Part shown: in pieces, positions 55,100 through 63,973 of the stretch
How positions within the stretch are numbered: the stretch's first letter is position 1
How the letters are laid out: each line of letters starts with the position of its first letter
Assembly (NCBI GenBank): GCA_000799755.1
Contig: JUHI01000025.1
Span: forward strand, 1-64,000
Direction of reading: 5' to 3'
Source: Martinezella tropici
GTDB taxonomy: Bacteria; Pseudomonadota; Alphaproteobacteria; Rhizobiales; Rhizobiaceae
Length of the DNA stretch: 64,000 bases
Made by a program: the position numbers and the translations under genes
The notes under the pieces: generated by a model
What the model was told of the DNA's origin: nothing
The model's database searches: none
What the model saw: the letters and a program-made list of their open reading frames with translations, nothing else

Positions 55100-55942
55100 T
55101 TACGCCTCAAGGCCAGGTCTTGCCGCCTCGACGAAGGCGGAGACACGGGCAGGCTCCACCGGGTTCCACCAGACGCCATCTTCTTTCAGCGACGAGGCGA
55201 CGATGACGCCGTTGGTACGCTTGAGGATCTCGACGATATTGTCCTTGGTGACGCCGGAACCGACGAGCAGCGGCAGATGGGTGGCGGCACCGATCTCCTC
55301 GATCTCCTCGATCGTCGCGCTGTTACCGGTCCTCTGGCCGGTGGCGATCACGACGTCGGCGTCGAAGAAGGCGAGATCCCGCGTCAGCTCGTCGATTGTC
55401 CGGTCGGCGGTAATCGCGTGCGCGCCATGCTTGACGTGGCTGTCGGCAAAGACCCTGATGTGCTCGGCGCGCAGCAGCGAACGGTAGCGCATCGCCTCGG
55501 CGGCACGTCCCTCCATGAAGCCCTCATTGGCGACATAGGCGTTCGCCCATTGATTGACGCGGATGAAGCGCGCATTGCCGGCCATGGCGATTGCGAAGGC
55601 CGGAATGGGCGCGTTGGCAAGGACATTGATGCCAAGCGGCACGTCGACGGATCGAGCGATACGGTCAGTCACAACCGACATGAAGGCTGCGGTTTCATGG
55701 CCGATATCCTCGGGCTTCGAAAAGGGGATGTCTCCATGATTTTCGATGATCAGGCCATGAATACCACCCTTGACGAGCGCTTCGGCGTCGCGAATACATG
55801 CGTCGTAAATTTTATCCATCACCGCACCACGATAGCGCGGAGCACCAGGGAAAGGCGGGCAATGGATCATACCGATCAGCGCCTTGTCAGTACCGAAAAT
55901 TTCCCGTATGGCGCTTGAAGCCCTATCCGATATTTGCTGCAT
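55100..55942 (-). CDS. BtpA/SgcQ-family protein
   Basis: A 280-residue TIM-barrel-like protein. The family signature is visible in ALIGMIHCPPFPGAPRYRGA, GIHGLIIENHGDIPFSK and GINVLANAPIPAFAIAMAGN. LPLLVGSGVTKDNIVEILKR forms the phosphate-binding end of the barrel. BtpA was linked to photosystem I assembly in cyanobacteria, and SgcQ to a sugar operon in E. coli. In non-photosynthetic bacteria the biochemical role is unknown. It is coupled to tenA and divergent from pfkB with only 26 bp between the start codons. Confidence 0.82.
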   Translation of the reverse strand: MQQISDRASSAIREIFGTDKALIGMIHCPPFPGAPRYRGAVMDKIYDACIRDAEALVKGGIHGLIIENHGDIPFSKPEDIGHETAAFMSVVTDRIARSVDVPLGINVLANAPIPAFAIAMAGNARFIRVNQWANAYVANEGFMEGRAAEAMRYRSLLRAEHIRVFADSHVKHGAHAITADRTIDELTRDLAFFDADVVIATGQRTGNSATIEEIEEIGAATHLPLLVGSGVTKDNIVEILKRTNGVIVASSLKEDGVWWNPVEPARVSAFVEAARPGLEA

Positions 55943-55968
55943 TTCTCGTTCCTTTCTGAAGGTGTGCC

Positions 55969-56871
55969 ATGCGTGCCTATGTCATCGGTAACGTCGCCGT
56001 CGACGAAACCATATCTGTCTTGTCCATGCCCGAAGCCGGCGCCTCGATCCTCGGCCGGGAAGAAACCCGCGACCTTGGCGGCAAGGGTGCCAATCAGGCG
56101 GTCGTGATGGGCCGAACCGGCCTTGCCACGACGCTGGTCACGGCCGTCGGCGAGGATTTTCGCGCCCAGACGATCCGCTCTCAGCTTGCCGCAGAGCCGG
56201 TCGACGCATGTCTCTTGGGACATCCAGACCGTTCCAGCGACTTCTCCATTATCTTCACGACGCCCGACGGCGAAAACGCCATCGTGACGACGACGGCCTC
56301 CGCCGAGGCCATGACGCTTGCCGAGGCGCTTGCGCCGCTCAAGGACGCCGCGGCCGGCGACCTCGTGGTGCTGCAGGGCAATCTCAGCGAAAGCGTTACC
56401 CGCGGCATTCTCGCCGAAGCCAGACAGCGTGACCTGACGACCGCCTTCAACCCCTCCCCGCTGCGGCCCTACTTCGCCGAGCTTTGGTCTTTCATCGACA
56501 TCGCCTTTCTCAATAAGGGCGAAGCCGAAAGCCTCACCGGATCGTTTGGCGAGACCGCCATTCATCGGCTCGCCGAAGCCGGCGTGGCCCAGATCGTCCT
56601 GACCCTCGGCGGCAATGGTGCGATCCTTGCCGGCAGTGGCCATGTGCTGGCAACCGTCCCGGCACTCGCGACCGACGTCATCGATACGACGGGCGCAGGC
56701 GACACCTTCATGGCGGTGGCGCTTGCCTCGGCCGCACTGAGAGACACCACGCTCGATGCGAGAGCCATCCATCATGCAACGGCCGCCGCCGCCATCACCG
56801 TCAGCCGCCGGGGGACGCGTTCGGCCTTCCCCAGCAGCCGCGATCTCGCCCGCATCCTGGCCGGCGAATGA
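55969..56871 (+). CDS. PfkB-family carbohydrate kinase
   Basis: A 300-residue ribokinase-type kinase with AAGGTG before its ATG. Signature 1 is DLGGKGANQAVVMGRTGLAT, and signature 2 with the catalytic Asp is VIDTTGAGDTFMAVALASAA. The family phosphorylates sugars, nucleosides or hydroxymethylpyrimidine. It is the only plus-strand gene within the minus-strand catabolic module. Substrate unknown; a sugar released by the hydrolase is the simplest guess. Confidence 0.88.
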   Translation: MRAYVIGNVAVDETISVLSMPEAGASILGREETRDLGGKGANQAVVMGRTGLATTLVTAVGEDFRAQTIRSQLAAEPVDACLLGHPDRSSDFSIIFTTPDGENAIVTTTASAEAMTLAEALAPLKDAAAGDLVVLQGNLSESVTRGILAEARQRDLTTAFNPSPLRPYFAELWSFIDIAFLNKGEAESLTGSFGETAIHRLAEAGVAQIVLTLGGNGAILAGSGHVLATVPALATDVIDTTGAGDTFMAVALASAALRDTTLDARAIHHATAAAAITVSRRGTRSAFPSSRDLARILAGE

Positions 56872-56873
56872 AG

Positions 56874-57644
56874 CTATTTCTCCTCGGTGAGCCAACCGAG
56901 GATGTTCTTCCAAAGACGCCCGTAGCCTTCCCATTCGCAAAAGGCGGGCGAGAGCCAGTGTGGGCCGATATCCGACGTCCAGGCAGCAGTCCTGCCCTTG
57001 CCGAACCGGCCGGTCACCAGCAGCGGATGCCCACCCTCGGAATCGGGTAATCGGGCGACGATTTCGACATCGTCCCGGTCACGCACCTCGACCTCGTTAA
57101 CACCGAGTAGCAAGGGCCATTCGCCAGGAATGCCCGCAACAGTCGCGTGATCCGACTTGACGATGACCGGTGTCGTTCCCTCAGGGATTTCGACACGATC
57201 ATCATAAGGAAGGCATGTGACCGGCAGCGTGTCCTCGACGGCGGTGCGGCGCCAGCGCGCCTTGCCATCGATCCCCTGGAACGAGAAATAGCCGCCGACC
57301 ATCAGCAAGCCACCGCCCTTTTCGACCCACGCCTTCAAGAGTTTCAGCCGGTTCGGAACCGTCTTCGAATGCAACCAGACCGCCGGCGGAAGCAGCAGCG
57401 AATTGGCGCCGATATCGGAAAGGATGATCGCGTCATAGACATCCAGTCCGGCCATATCGAAGGGCAGTTGTTCGACCGCCTCATGGGCCGGCATATAGGT
57501 CAGCTCATACTGGCTGCCAGCGAGCGCCTTGACGAGCGGCTCGGCGCCGAGGTGAAACGTGACGCTTCCGAACTGGTCGAAGCCCTTGTAGTGCGTGGCG
57601 GAACTGACCCAGCTCTCGCCGACGAGAAGAACCTTCTTTGTCAT
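56874..57644 (-). CDS. Class I glutamine-amidotransferase-like protein (PF07090 type)
   Basis: A 256-residue protein: KKVLLVGESWVSSATHYKGF, LDVYDAIILSDIGANSLLLP, WVEKGGGLLMVGGYFSFQGI. This matches the putative glutamine amidotransferase family PF07090, whose members often sit in sugar-catabolism loci. No Cys is present at the nucleophile elbow (GGYFSF), so it is not a normal amidotransferase. It is a distant fold relative of the ThuA-like proteins at 2715-7030. Its gene follows the hydrolase gene by 17 bases. Confidence 0.8.
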   Translation of the reverse strand: MTKKVLLVGESWVSSATHYKGFDQFGSVTFHLGAEPLVKALAGSQYELTYMPAHEAVEQLPFDMAGLDVYDAIILSDIGANSLLLPPAVWLHSKTVPNRLKLLKAWVEKGGGLLMVGGYFSFQGIDGKARWRRTAVEDTLPVTCLPYDDRVEIPEGTTPVIVKSDHATVAGIPGEWPLLLGVNEVEVRDRDDVEIVARLPDSEGGHPLLVTGRFGKGRTAAWTSDIGPHWLSPAFCEWEGYGRLWKNILGWLTEEK

Positions 57645-57661
57645 GATGTTTCCATTTCTTT

Positions 57662-58738
57662 TTATGAAGTTGCAGCGGCCTCAAAGACCGATCTGGGATT
57701 GGCGCGCATGAAGATATCGAGCGTTGCATCGTCCAGCCCGTGGCGCTTCAGCCGCGGCAGGAAGTGACGCAGGACATAGGCGTAGCCGTTGCCCCCGTAG
57801 TGCTTCAGCATCATCTTCAAAAACACGTCGTGAGATAGAAGCAGGCGGTCGCGATGTCCCATCTCGACGAGCTTGACGAGCGCGCGTGCTGCCTCTTCGT
57901 CGCTTGGGCATTGCACCTGCTGATCGGCATAGAAGAGGTCCATGCCGATCATGTCGTATTCGAGGAAGGCGCCGCGTGCGGCAAGTTCCGACTGATAGGT
58001 GAGATCGTCATGCGACGGGTTCATATGGCAAAGTACCGTATGCCTGAGATTGCCGCCTTCCAACGCCACGATATCGAGAACCTTGTGGCCGAGACGATAC
58101 CAGCCAGGAAGGTGAACCATCAGCGGCAGGCCGGTGCGCACATGTGCTTCCGTGGCGCCCCGCAGCGATTTCTCTTCCTCAGCCGTGAAGTCGGAAGAGA
58201 CGCCGATCTCGCCGATCAGGCCGATCTTCACATCCGTACCGTCGGCGCCGACGGTTGCCTCGGACACGATCTCGTCGGCGATCTGAGCCGCCGACATCCC
58301 CGCGACCCTTTCAGGATGCGACGAGCCGAGGTAGAAGCCGGCTCCCATGACGATGTTCAGCCCCGTCGCCTTGGAGATGCGGCGAAGAGCCAAGGGATCA
58401 CGGCCAATGCCCTGGCATGTGGGTTCGACGACTGTGCGGCCGCCGAGCCCGGCAAAGTCCTGAAGCTCCGTCACCGCAAGCTTTTCGTCATCCAACGTGA
58501 TGTTGTGCTTGTTGACGAAAGGGTCCTGCCGCAGCTCACCCAGGATCTCCATACAGACGAAGCTCTCGGCAAGATATTGCCGATCAGGCGTCTTCGGTGC
58601 GTGCCACCAGCAACGGCAATCGTTGAGAATATGCTCGTGCATCAGGGTGACGCCGATGTCGGAAACCGGTATCGGCCCCGCAACGGTCATCACTTGTCCG
58701 GATCGAACATGACCAGGTGAAAGCTCATCTGTCGTCAT
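57662..58738 (-). CDS. Phosphotriesterase-family metal-dependent hydrolase
   Basis: A 358-residue amidohydrolase-superfamily protein starting in a TGATG overlap with the permease gene. Metal ligands: HEH in GVTLMHEHILND, His in LPLMVHLPGWYRLGH and HTVLCHMNPSHDD, and Asp in RLLLSHDVFLK. At the bridging position GLIGEIGVSS has Glu where true phosphotriesterases have a carboxylated Lys, as in the PHP subgroup. Such enzymes act as lactonases or esterases on sugar acids, phosphorylated or not. It is probably the first or second enzyme on the imported compound. Confidence 0.87.
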   Translation of the reverse strand: MTTDELSPGHVRSGQVMTVAGPIPVSDIGVTLMHEHILNDCRCWWHAPKTPDRQYLAESFVCMEILGELRQDPFVNKHNITLDDEKLAVTELQDFAGLGGRTVVEPTCQGIGRDPLALRRISKATGLNIVMGAGFYLGSSHPERVAGMSAAQIADEIVSEATVGADGTDVKIGLIGEIGVSSDFTAEEEKSLRGATEAHVRTGLPLMVHLPGWYRLGHKVLDIVALEGGNLRHTVLCHMNPSHDDLTYQSELAARGAFLEYDMIGMDLFYADQQVQCPSDEEAARALVKLVEMGHRDRLLLSHDVFLKMMLKHYGGNGYAYVLRHFLPRLKRHGLDDATLDIFMRANPRSVFEAAATS

Positions 58739-59742
58739 CAGCTCTTCCTCCTGCCTGCCAGCCGGAAGTTGGTGGTGAAGATGCGCGTGTTCAGCCAGAT
58801 GGCAACGAGGATAATTGCGCCTGTAACGATCTGCGTGAAGAAGGGCGAGATGTGCATCAGGATCAGACCATTGCCGATGACGGCGATAGTCATGGTGCCG
58901 AGAACCGTTCCGATCATCGTGCCGCGCCCACCCATCAGCGACGTGCCGCCAAGGACAACGGCGGCAATCACCTGAAGTTCGAAGCCAACAGCCGCATTCG
59001 ACGAACCAGAGCCGAGACGCGCGGCAATCAGAAGACCTGCCAGTGCCGATGCAACGCCCGAGACAAGATAGACTGACGCAACGATCCATTTGGCAGGCAT
59101 GCCGACGCGGCGCGCCGCTTCCATGTTCGATCCCACAGCCACGATCTGACGCCCGTACTTGGTGACAGCCATGACGACATAGCCGGCAATCGCGATGAGG
59201 ATTGCGATCAGTGCCGGCACGGGGAAGCCAGCTAACTCGCCGCGCCCCATATAGAAGAAGCCTGGCTCGTTGTTGATCGGAATGGAGTAACCCTGGGTCA
59301 GATAAAGAGCGACGCCGCGCAATATGGAGAGACCGGCAAGGGTAACAATGAAGGCAGGAATGTTCTGGTAGGCGATAAACCAACCCTGCAACAGGCCAAT
59401 GATCCCGCCGAAGGCGAGCATGCCAATCGACACGATCGGCCAGGGTATGCCTGTCGCCAATGTGATGGCGGCGACAGCATTAATGAGAGCCAGCATCGAG
59501 CCGACAGAGAGATCGATGCCACCGGTTACGATCACCAGTGTCATCGCAATCGCCACGACGAGGATGGGAGCGGCCTGGCGCACGATATTGAGGATGTTAC
59601 CCATCGTCATGAAAGTGGTTGTCGTCAGTGAAAAGAAGACGAGGCATGCCAGGAAAAAGAAGGCGATCGACAGGACCTGCGCGTTTTCGCCCAGGAAATC
59701 CGATATCGGCGAGCCCTTGCTGCGTTCGGTGTAGACGGTCAA
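58738..59742 (-). CDS. Sugar ABC permease (RbsC/FrcC type)
   Basis: A 334-residue permease with about ten helices. AAPILVVAIAMTLVIVTGGI, DLSVGSMLALINAVAAITLA and NAAVGFELQVIAAVVLGGTS are characteristic of RbsC-like proteins. Its ATG overlaps the ATPase stop. It forms the channel of the sugar-type importer of this operon. Confidence 0.91.
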   Translation of the reverse strand: MTVYTERSKGSPISDFLGENAQVLSIAFFFLACLVFFSLTTTTFMTMGNILNIVRQAAPILVVAIAMTLVIVTGGIDLSVGSMLALINAVAAITLATGIPWPIVSIGMLAFGGIIGLLQGWFIAYQNIPAFIVTLAGLSILRGVALYLTQGYSIPINNEPGFFYMGRGELAGFPVPALIAILIAIAGYVVMAVTKYGRQIVAVGSNMEAARRVGMPAKWIVASVYLVSGVASALAGLLIAARLGSGSSNAAVGFELQVIAAVVLGGTSLMGGRGTMIGTVLGTMTIAVIGNGLILMHISPFFTQIVTGAIILVAIWLNTRIFTTNFRLAGRRKS

Positions 59743-60548
59743 TGTCTTTCTCCCCCGACGATGAGCTTGACGAGATCTTCAAGATTGGTCTTGCCGATAT
59801 CGCGTTCGGCAACCTTGGTGCCTTCGTACATGACGGCGATCCGGTCGCAGACCCTGAACAGATCCTGCAGGCGATGGGTGATGAGAACGACGGACACGCC
59901 GCTTGCCTTGACCCGGTTGATGAGCGACAGGACGGCCTCCACTTCGGCGACGGCAAGCGCCGATGTCGGTTCATCCATGATCAGCACCCTGGGGCTGAAC
60001 GAAGCAGCTCGCGCGATCGCGATCGCCTGGCGCTGGCCTCCCGACAACTTCTCGACCTTGGCCGAGAGACGCGGAATGCGGATCTCAAGCGCATCGAGCA
60101 TCCTGCGCGCCTCGCTCAACATCCTCTGATGATCGAGGAACGGGCCTCTGGTGATCTCGCGTCCGAGAAAGAGATTGCCGACGACGTCGACGTGATCGCA
60201 GAGGCTAAGATCCTGGAAGACCATTTCGATGTGGCGATCGCGCGCATCGGCTGGCCCCGAAAAGCGGACTTCCTCGCCATTCAAAGAGATGGTGCCCTCA
60301 TCCGGCAGATAGGTGCCGGAGATGATTTTTGTCAATGTCGACTTACCCGCCGCGTTATCGCCGACGAGGCCAAGGCATTCGCCGGGAAACAGATCGAGAT
60401 CGACGCCACGCAGCGCCTGATGCGAGCCGAAGGTCTTGCGGATGCCGCGCAGAGATACAGCTGGCGTCACGGCGGACGAGCCGGAGGAATGCCGGGAGGC
60501 TTGCGCCTCCCCGGCTCCGGCATAAACAGGCCGGTTTTCCATCATCAT
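59739..60548 (-). CDS. Sugar ABC ATPase, single-domain (FrcA type)
   Basis: A 269-residue ATPase: Walker A GLVGDNAAGKSTLTKIISGT, signature KLSGGQRQAIAIARAASF, Walker B VLIMDEPTSALAVAEVEAVL. RbsA proteins have two such domains; this one has one, as in the FrcBCA system of Sinorhizobium. It would act as a homodimer. The start overlaps the end of the binding-protein gene. Confidence 0.91.
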   Translation of the reverse strand: MMMENRPVYAGAGEAQASRHSSGSSAVTPAVSLRGIRKTFGSHQALRGVDLDLFPGECLGLVGDNAAGKSTLTKIISGTYLPDEGTISLNGEEVRFSGPADARDRHIEMVFQDLSLCDHVDVVGNLFLGREITRGPFLDHQRMLSEARRMLDALEIRIPRLSAKVEKLSGGQRQAIAIARAASFSPRVLIMDEPTSALAVAEVEAVLSLINRVKASGVSVVLITHRLQDLFRVCDRIAVMYEGTKVAERDIGKTNLEDLVKLIVGGERH

Positions 60549-61495
60549 TTGAAAACGGCCCGGTATGGGTCGACGTTCTGCTTCGTCACGATCGTGATCG
60601 GTACGGAGATGCTCTTTTCAACGCTCTGGCCGGCGTTGAGTTTCGCCAGGGCTTCGACGGCAGCCTTGCCCTCGCCTGCCGGGTCCTGTTGGACGACAGC
60701 GACGACATAACCCTGATCGAGACCGGCGATCGCCTGTGCGGTCAGATCCCAGCCGAAGACCTTGATCGTATCCTGCTTGCCCTGGCTTTGAACGGCAGCG
60801 ATGGCGCCGAGCAGCGCCGGCTCGCCGGTCGCATAAATCGTCGTCATGTCCGGATTGCCGGTGATGAGATTTTCAGCGGCGGAAAGGGCATTGTCCTGGA
60901 TATTCTGGCCGTCGACAACGCCAGCCGTTTCAATGCCGGCACCCTTGATAGCGTCCTCGAAACCCTTCTGGCGAACGTTCTGAATATAGGAGTTCAGGGC
61001 GCCGACGATGCCGACCTTGGCTTTGCCGCCCATGTTCTTCTTGACGTAATCGAGGTAGTAGGCACCGATATCGGCGCCGGCCTTGGCATTGTCGACGCCG
61101 ATCTGCGACTTCTGCGGGCCGTCCGGCAAGATTGCATCGATGGCGACAACAGGAATGCCGGCATCAGACGCCTGCTTGACCGCCGGCATGATGCCGTTGA
61201 CGTCGATCGCCACGACGATCAGCCCGTCGACTTTCTGCTGGACATAGGTCTCGATGGCGCTGTTTTGTGCGGCGGCATCATTGTTGGCATTGAAAATGAC
61301 GAGCTTATCGCCCGAGGCATCCGCGGCCTTCTGAGCGCCCTCGTTGATCTGATTGAAGAAAAGGGCCTGCTGGTTGATCTGCACCAGTGCATAGGTCTTG
61401 CCGGCTGCATGGGCGAGTGGTGCTGCCATCGTCGCACCCGCGAGCGCGGTCAAGGCAAGGGCGGCGTTGAACGCCCGACGTCTCATCTGTTTCAT
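60545..61495 (-). CDS. Sugar-binding protein (RbsB/FrcB type)
   Basis: A 316-residue precursor with a signal peptide (FNAALALTALAGATMAAPLA). YALVQINQQALFFNQINEGA, ETYVQQKVDGLIVVAIDVNG and TTIYATGEPALLGAIAAVQS define a type I periplasmic binding protein of the ribose/fructose group. It delivers the ligand to the permease encoded downstream. It follows lacI by 20 bases. Confidence 0.92.
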   Translation of the reverse strand: MKQMRRRAFNAALALTALAGATMAAPLAHAAGKTYALVQINQQALFFNQINEGAQKAADASGDKLVIFNANNDAAAQNSAIETYVQQKVDGLIVVAIDVNGIMPAVKQASDAGIPVVAIDAILPDGPQKSQIGVDNAKAGADIGAYYLDYVKKNMGGKAKVGIVGALNSYIQNVRQKGFEDAIKGAGIETAGVVDGQNIQDNALSAAENLITGNPDMTTIYATGEPALLGAIAAVQSQGKQDTIKVFGWDLTAQAIAGLDQGYVVAVVQQDPAGEGKAAVEALAKLNAGQSVEKSISVPITIVTKQNVDPYRAVFK

Positions 61496-61515
61496 GTTCT
61501 CATCCTCTGGTTTTG

Positions 61516-62553
61516 TTATCGTTGCTTGTTATGTGTCGAAGGCGGTGCAACGGATTTCCGCACGACGATTTCGACTGGCACGAGTTCCTCTGTGGCGAGC
61601 GATTTGCTCTCCTGCCAGTTTGTCTCAAGAAGAAGGGCGAGCGCGCGTTGCCCGATGGTGCGCACCGGCTGCCGGATAGCCGTCACGGGCGGCGCAAAAA
61701 GATGTAAGGGGCTGACATCGTCGAAGCCGATGAGAGACAGGTCCTCGGGGATCGAAATCCCCCTTTCCCTCAGGACTTCGATCATACCGATGGCGATTTC
61801 GTCGGAGCTGGCGAAAATGGCCGTTGCCGGCATGCCTTCGTCTAAGAACCGCCGTGCCATCTCCCGCCCACAAGCGATCGTATATTCACCGCTATAGCGC
61901 CGGATCGAGGCGGCATCGCCGAAGCGCTCCCGCAGCCCCTTGCATAATCCGTTGAAGCGCCGCTGCGTGCTGATCATCGCATCGGGGCCGCCGACATACA
62001 GCACCTGCCGATGCCCGAATTCCGCCAAGTGCCGGCCGGCGAGCTGGCCACCCTGAAAATTATCGCAAAAGAGCTTTGGGACGACGGCAAGCGGCACGTC
62101 TTCGTCGACGACGATGACCTTGCCGGTTCGATTGATGAGCTCTGCAAGCTCCCCGTCATCGGGATGGTTGGTAACGAAGACCAAACCATCGACGTGATTG
62201 TGCTCAATTAGTCTGAGATAGGCAACTTCACGGCCGGTCCTATTGAGCGTCGCATAGAGCGACACAGCAAGCCCCCGGTCGTTGGCCTCCTCCTCGATGG
62301 CGGCGACCATCGTTGCAAAGAACGGGTTGGCAATATCGGGAACCACCAGGCCGATCGTGTCCGAGCGGCCGCGGCTTAGACGTCGGGCATGGGGGTTCGG
62401 CTGATATTTGAGGGAGGCGATCGCTTCATCGATGCGCTGCTTGGTTGCCGCCGGTAGATCAAGCGAGCCGTTCAGCATGCGCGAGACGGTCGCCACCGAT
62501 ACGCCAGCGGCTTTCGCCACATCCTTCAAACCGGAGATCCGTTCGTTCGCCAT
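61516..62553 (-). CDS. LacI-family repressor
   Basis: A 345-residue regulator. The helix-turn-helix and hinge read LKDVAKAAGVSVATVSRMLN and QPNPHARRLSRGRSDTIGLV; the effector domain includes LSLIGFDDVSPLHLFAPPVT. Three tandem operators lie immediately before its start, so autoregulation is expected. It is the first gene of lacI-binding protein-ATPase-permease-hydrolase-GATase-like. Confidence 0.92.
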   Translation of the reverse strand: MANERISGLKDVAKAAGVSVATVSRMLNGSLDLPAATKQRIDEAIASLKYQPNPHARRLSRGRSDTIGLVVPDIANPFFATMVAAIEEEANDRGLAVSLYATLNRTGREVAYLRLIEHNHVDGLVFVTNHPDDGELAELINRTGKVIVVDEDVPLAVVPKLFCDNFQGGQLAGRHLAEFGHRQVLYVGGPDAMISTQRRFNGLCKGLRERFGDAASIRRYSGEYTIACGREMARRFLDEGMPATAIFASSDEIAIGMIEVLRERGISIPEDLSLIGFDDVSPLHLFAPPVTAIRQPVRTIGQRALALLLETNWQESKSLATEELVPVEIVVRKSVAPPSTHNKQR

Positions 62554-62558
62554 GCTTT

Positions 62559-62598
62559 GTAAACCGCTTTAGTAAAACGCTTTAGTAAAACGCTTTAC
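62559..62598. promoter_or_regulatory. Three tandem LacI operators
   Basis: GTAAAcCGCTTTAG (62559-62572), GTAAAACGCTTTAG (62572-62585) and GTAAAACGCTTTAC (62585-62598) repeat with a 13-bp period, sharing end bases. Each is a TAAANCGNTTTA-type palindrome with the central CG of LacI/PurR sites. They lie 5 bp from the lacI start codon. Confidence 0.8.
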
Positions 62599-62756
62599 TG
62601 ATCGTGATGGACATAATCACATCTGTCAAGCGCCGCAGAAGCGGTGCCGCGTGATTCACTCAGCGATGGAATGAATGGTGTTCGTAGACACGCGAGAGAG
62701 GCAATGGCTTATCTTGCCAAAGGTCGCCCTTGGCTGCGGTTATATCCCGCCCTTGA

Positions 62757-63782
62757 TCATTCAAGGGCGCTTGGCCTCTGCTCCTGCCCAACCATGCGCG
62801 CCGCCAGCAATAAGGCCTCTTCGCTCGCGCCCACATTGGCAATGCCTTTGCCGGCGATGTCATAGGCCGTGCCGTGTGCCGGCGTGCAGACGGGGAACGG
62901 CAGCCCGCCAATCATGGTCACGCCGCGATCAAAACCCATCATCTTCATCGCGATCTGACCCTGGTCGTGATACATGGTCAGCACTGCATGGAAGCCGCCT
63001 TTCAGTGCCGTCAGGAACGCAGTATCGGCCGGAAACGGTCCCTCGACCAGCCAGCCCCTCGCGATACCCTTGGCGACAGCCGGCTCGATGATGTCGATTT
63101 CCTCCATCCCGAAGGTACCGCCGTCGCCGGCATGGGGATTGAGCCCGGCAACGGCAATCCTGGGCTCGGTGATCCCGGCCTTGATCAGGCATCTCCGCGT
63201 CAGATCGAGCTCGGCGAGGATGGCTTCCTGGGAAATGTGGGAGGCCACGGCCGAAAGCGGGATATGCGACGTCACGCGCGCATTCCAGATCTTTTCCAGC
63301 ACGTTGAATTCCCGCATCTTTTGGCGATGCTGCAACACATCGGCGATGAAGCGGATTTCGTCGTCATAGCCCGGATAGGCAAGGCGCATGGCCTTCTTGT
63401 TGAAGGGCGTGAAGCATACCGCATCGACTTTGCCGTCACGGCCAAGCTCAAGGGCCTTGCGGAAGTTCTCGATGGCAAAGCGCCCGCCTGCAAGGGTCGC
63501 CTCCCCCTTGCTGACATCGCCCGGCGCCAGATTGCCAAGATCCACGAATGCGCGGGTTGCCTCCAACGTCCGATCGACTTCATTCACGGACACTGGCTGC
63601 AGCTTCAACTCTACTCCCGCCGCCGCAGCGCCCTCGTCAAGAACGCGTCGGTCTCCGATCACCACCAGCCGAGCAGTTTCGCCTACACGCTGCGATACAA
63701 GCAGCCGGGCCGCCAGTTCTGGACTAATCCCCGCCGGGTCGCCCATGACAAGGGCAATGAGAGGACGATGAACCGCGTGCAT
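62757..63782 (-). CDS. pdxA: 4-hydroxythreonine-4-phosphate dehydrogenase-like protein (PdxA family)
   Basis: A 341-residue protein from the ATG at 63782; a start at 63791 is possible. PdxA signatures: RPLIALVMGDPAGISPELAA, AVAGLNPHAGDGGTFGMEEI, MYHDQGQIAMKMMGFD and PVCTPAHGTAYDIAGKGIAN. Beside importer and kinase genes such proteins are often PdxA2, which oxidises and decarboxylates phosphorylated sugar acids instead of making vitamin B6. It is in line with the lacI operon, with about 200 bp and the operators between. Confidence 0.88.
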   Translation of the reverse strand: MHAVHRPLIALVMGDPAGISPELAARLLVSQRVGETARLVVIGDRRVLDEGAAAAGVELKLQPVSVNEVDRTLEATRAFVDLGNLAPGDVSKGEATLAGGRFAIENFRKALELGRDGKVDAVCFTPFNKKAMRLAYPGYDDEIRFIADVLQHRQKMREFNVLEKIWNARVTSHIPLSAVASHISQEAILAELDLTRRCLIKAGITEPRIAVAGLNPHAGDGGTFGMEEIDIIEPAVAKGIARGWLVEGPFPADTAFLTALKGGFHAVLTMYHDQGQIAMKMMGFDRGVTMIGGLPFPVCTPAHGTAYDIAGKGIANVGASEEALLLAARMVGQEQRPSALE

Positions 63783-63857
63783 GTCATCCATTTTGTCTGC
63801 TCGATCTGGAGTGAATGCAGCAACGCTATCGGAGCAAGGAGGTGACGTCAAGCATTC

Positions 63858-63872
63858 TGTATACAGCATACA
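63858..63872. promoter_or_regulatory. GntR-type palindrome upstream of pdxA
   Basis: TGTAT-N5-ATACA at 63858-63872 is a 15-bp palindrome of the FadR/GntR kind (TNGTNNNACNA-like family). It lies about 76 bp before the pdxA start, and the gene starting at 63974 on the other strand could be its regulator. Confidence 0.5.
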
Positions 63873-63973
63873 AAGTTCACAGCGGTGGCCACTGATGATC
63901 CCGGGCTGGACAGTGGTCGGTGGAAAAGATACGTCGAGGATGACACGCTACTTTGAAAGACCAGGGAGAGGAC

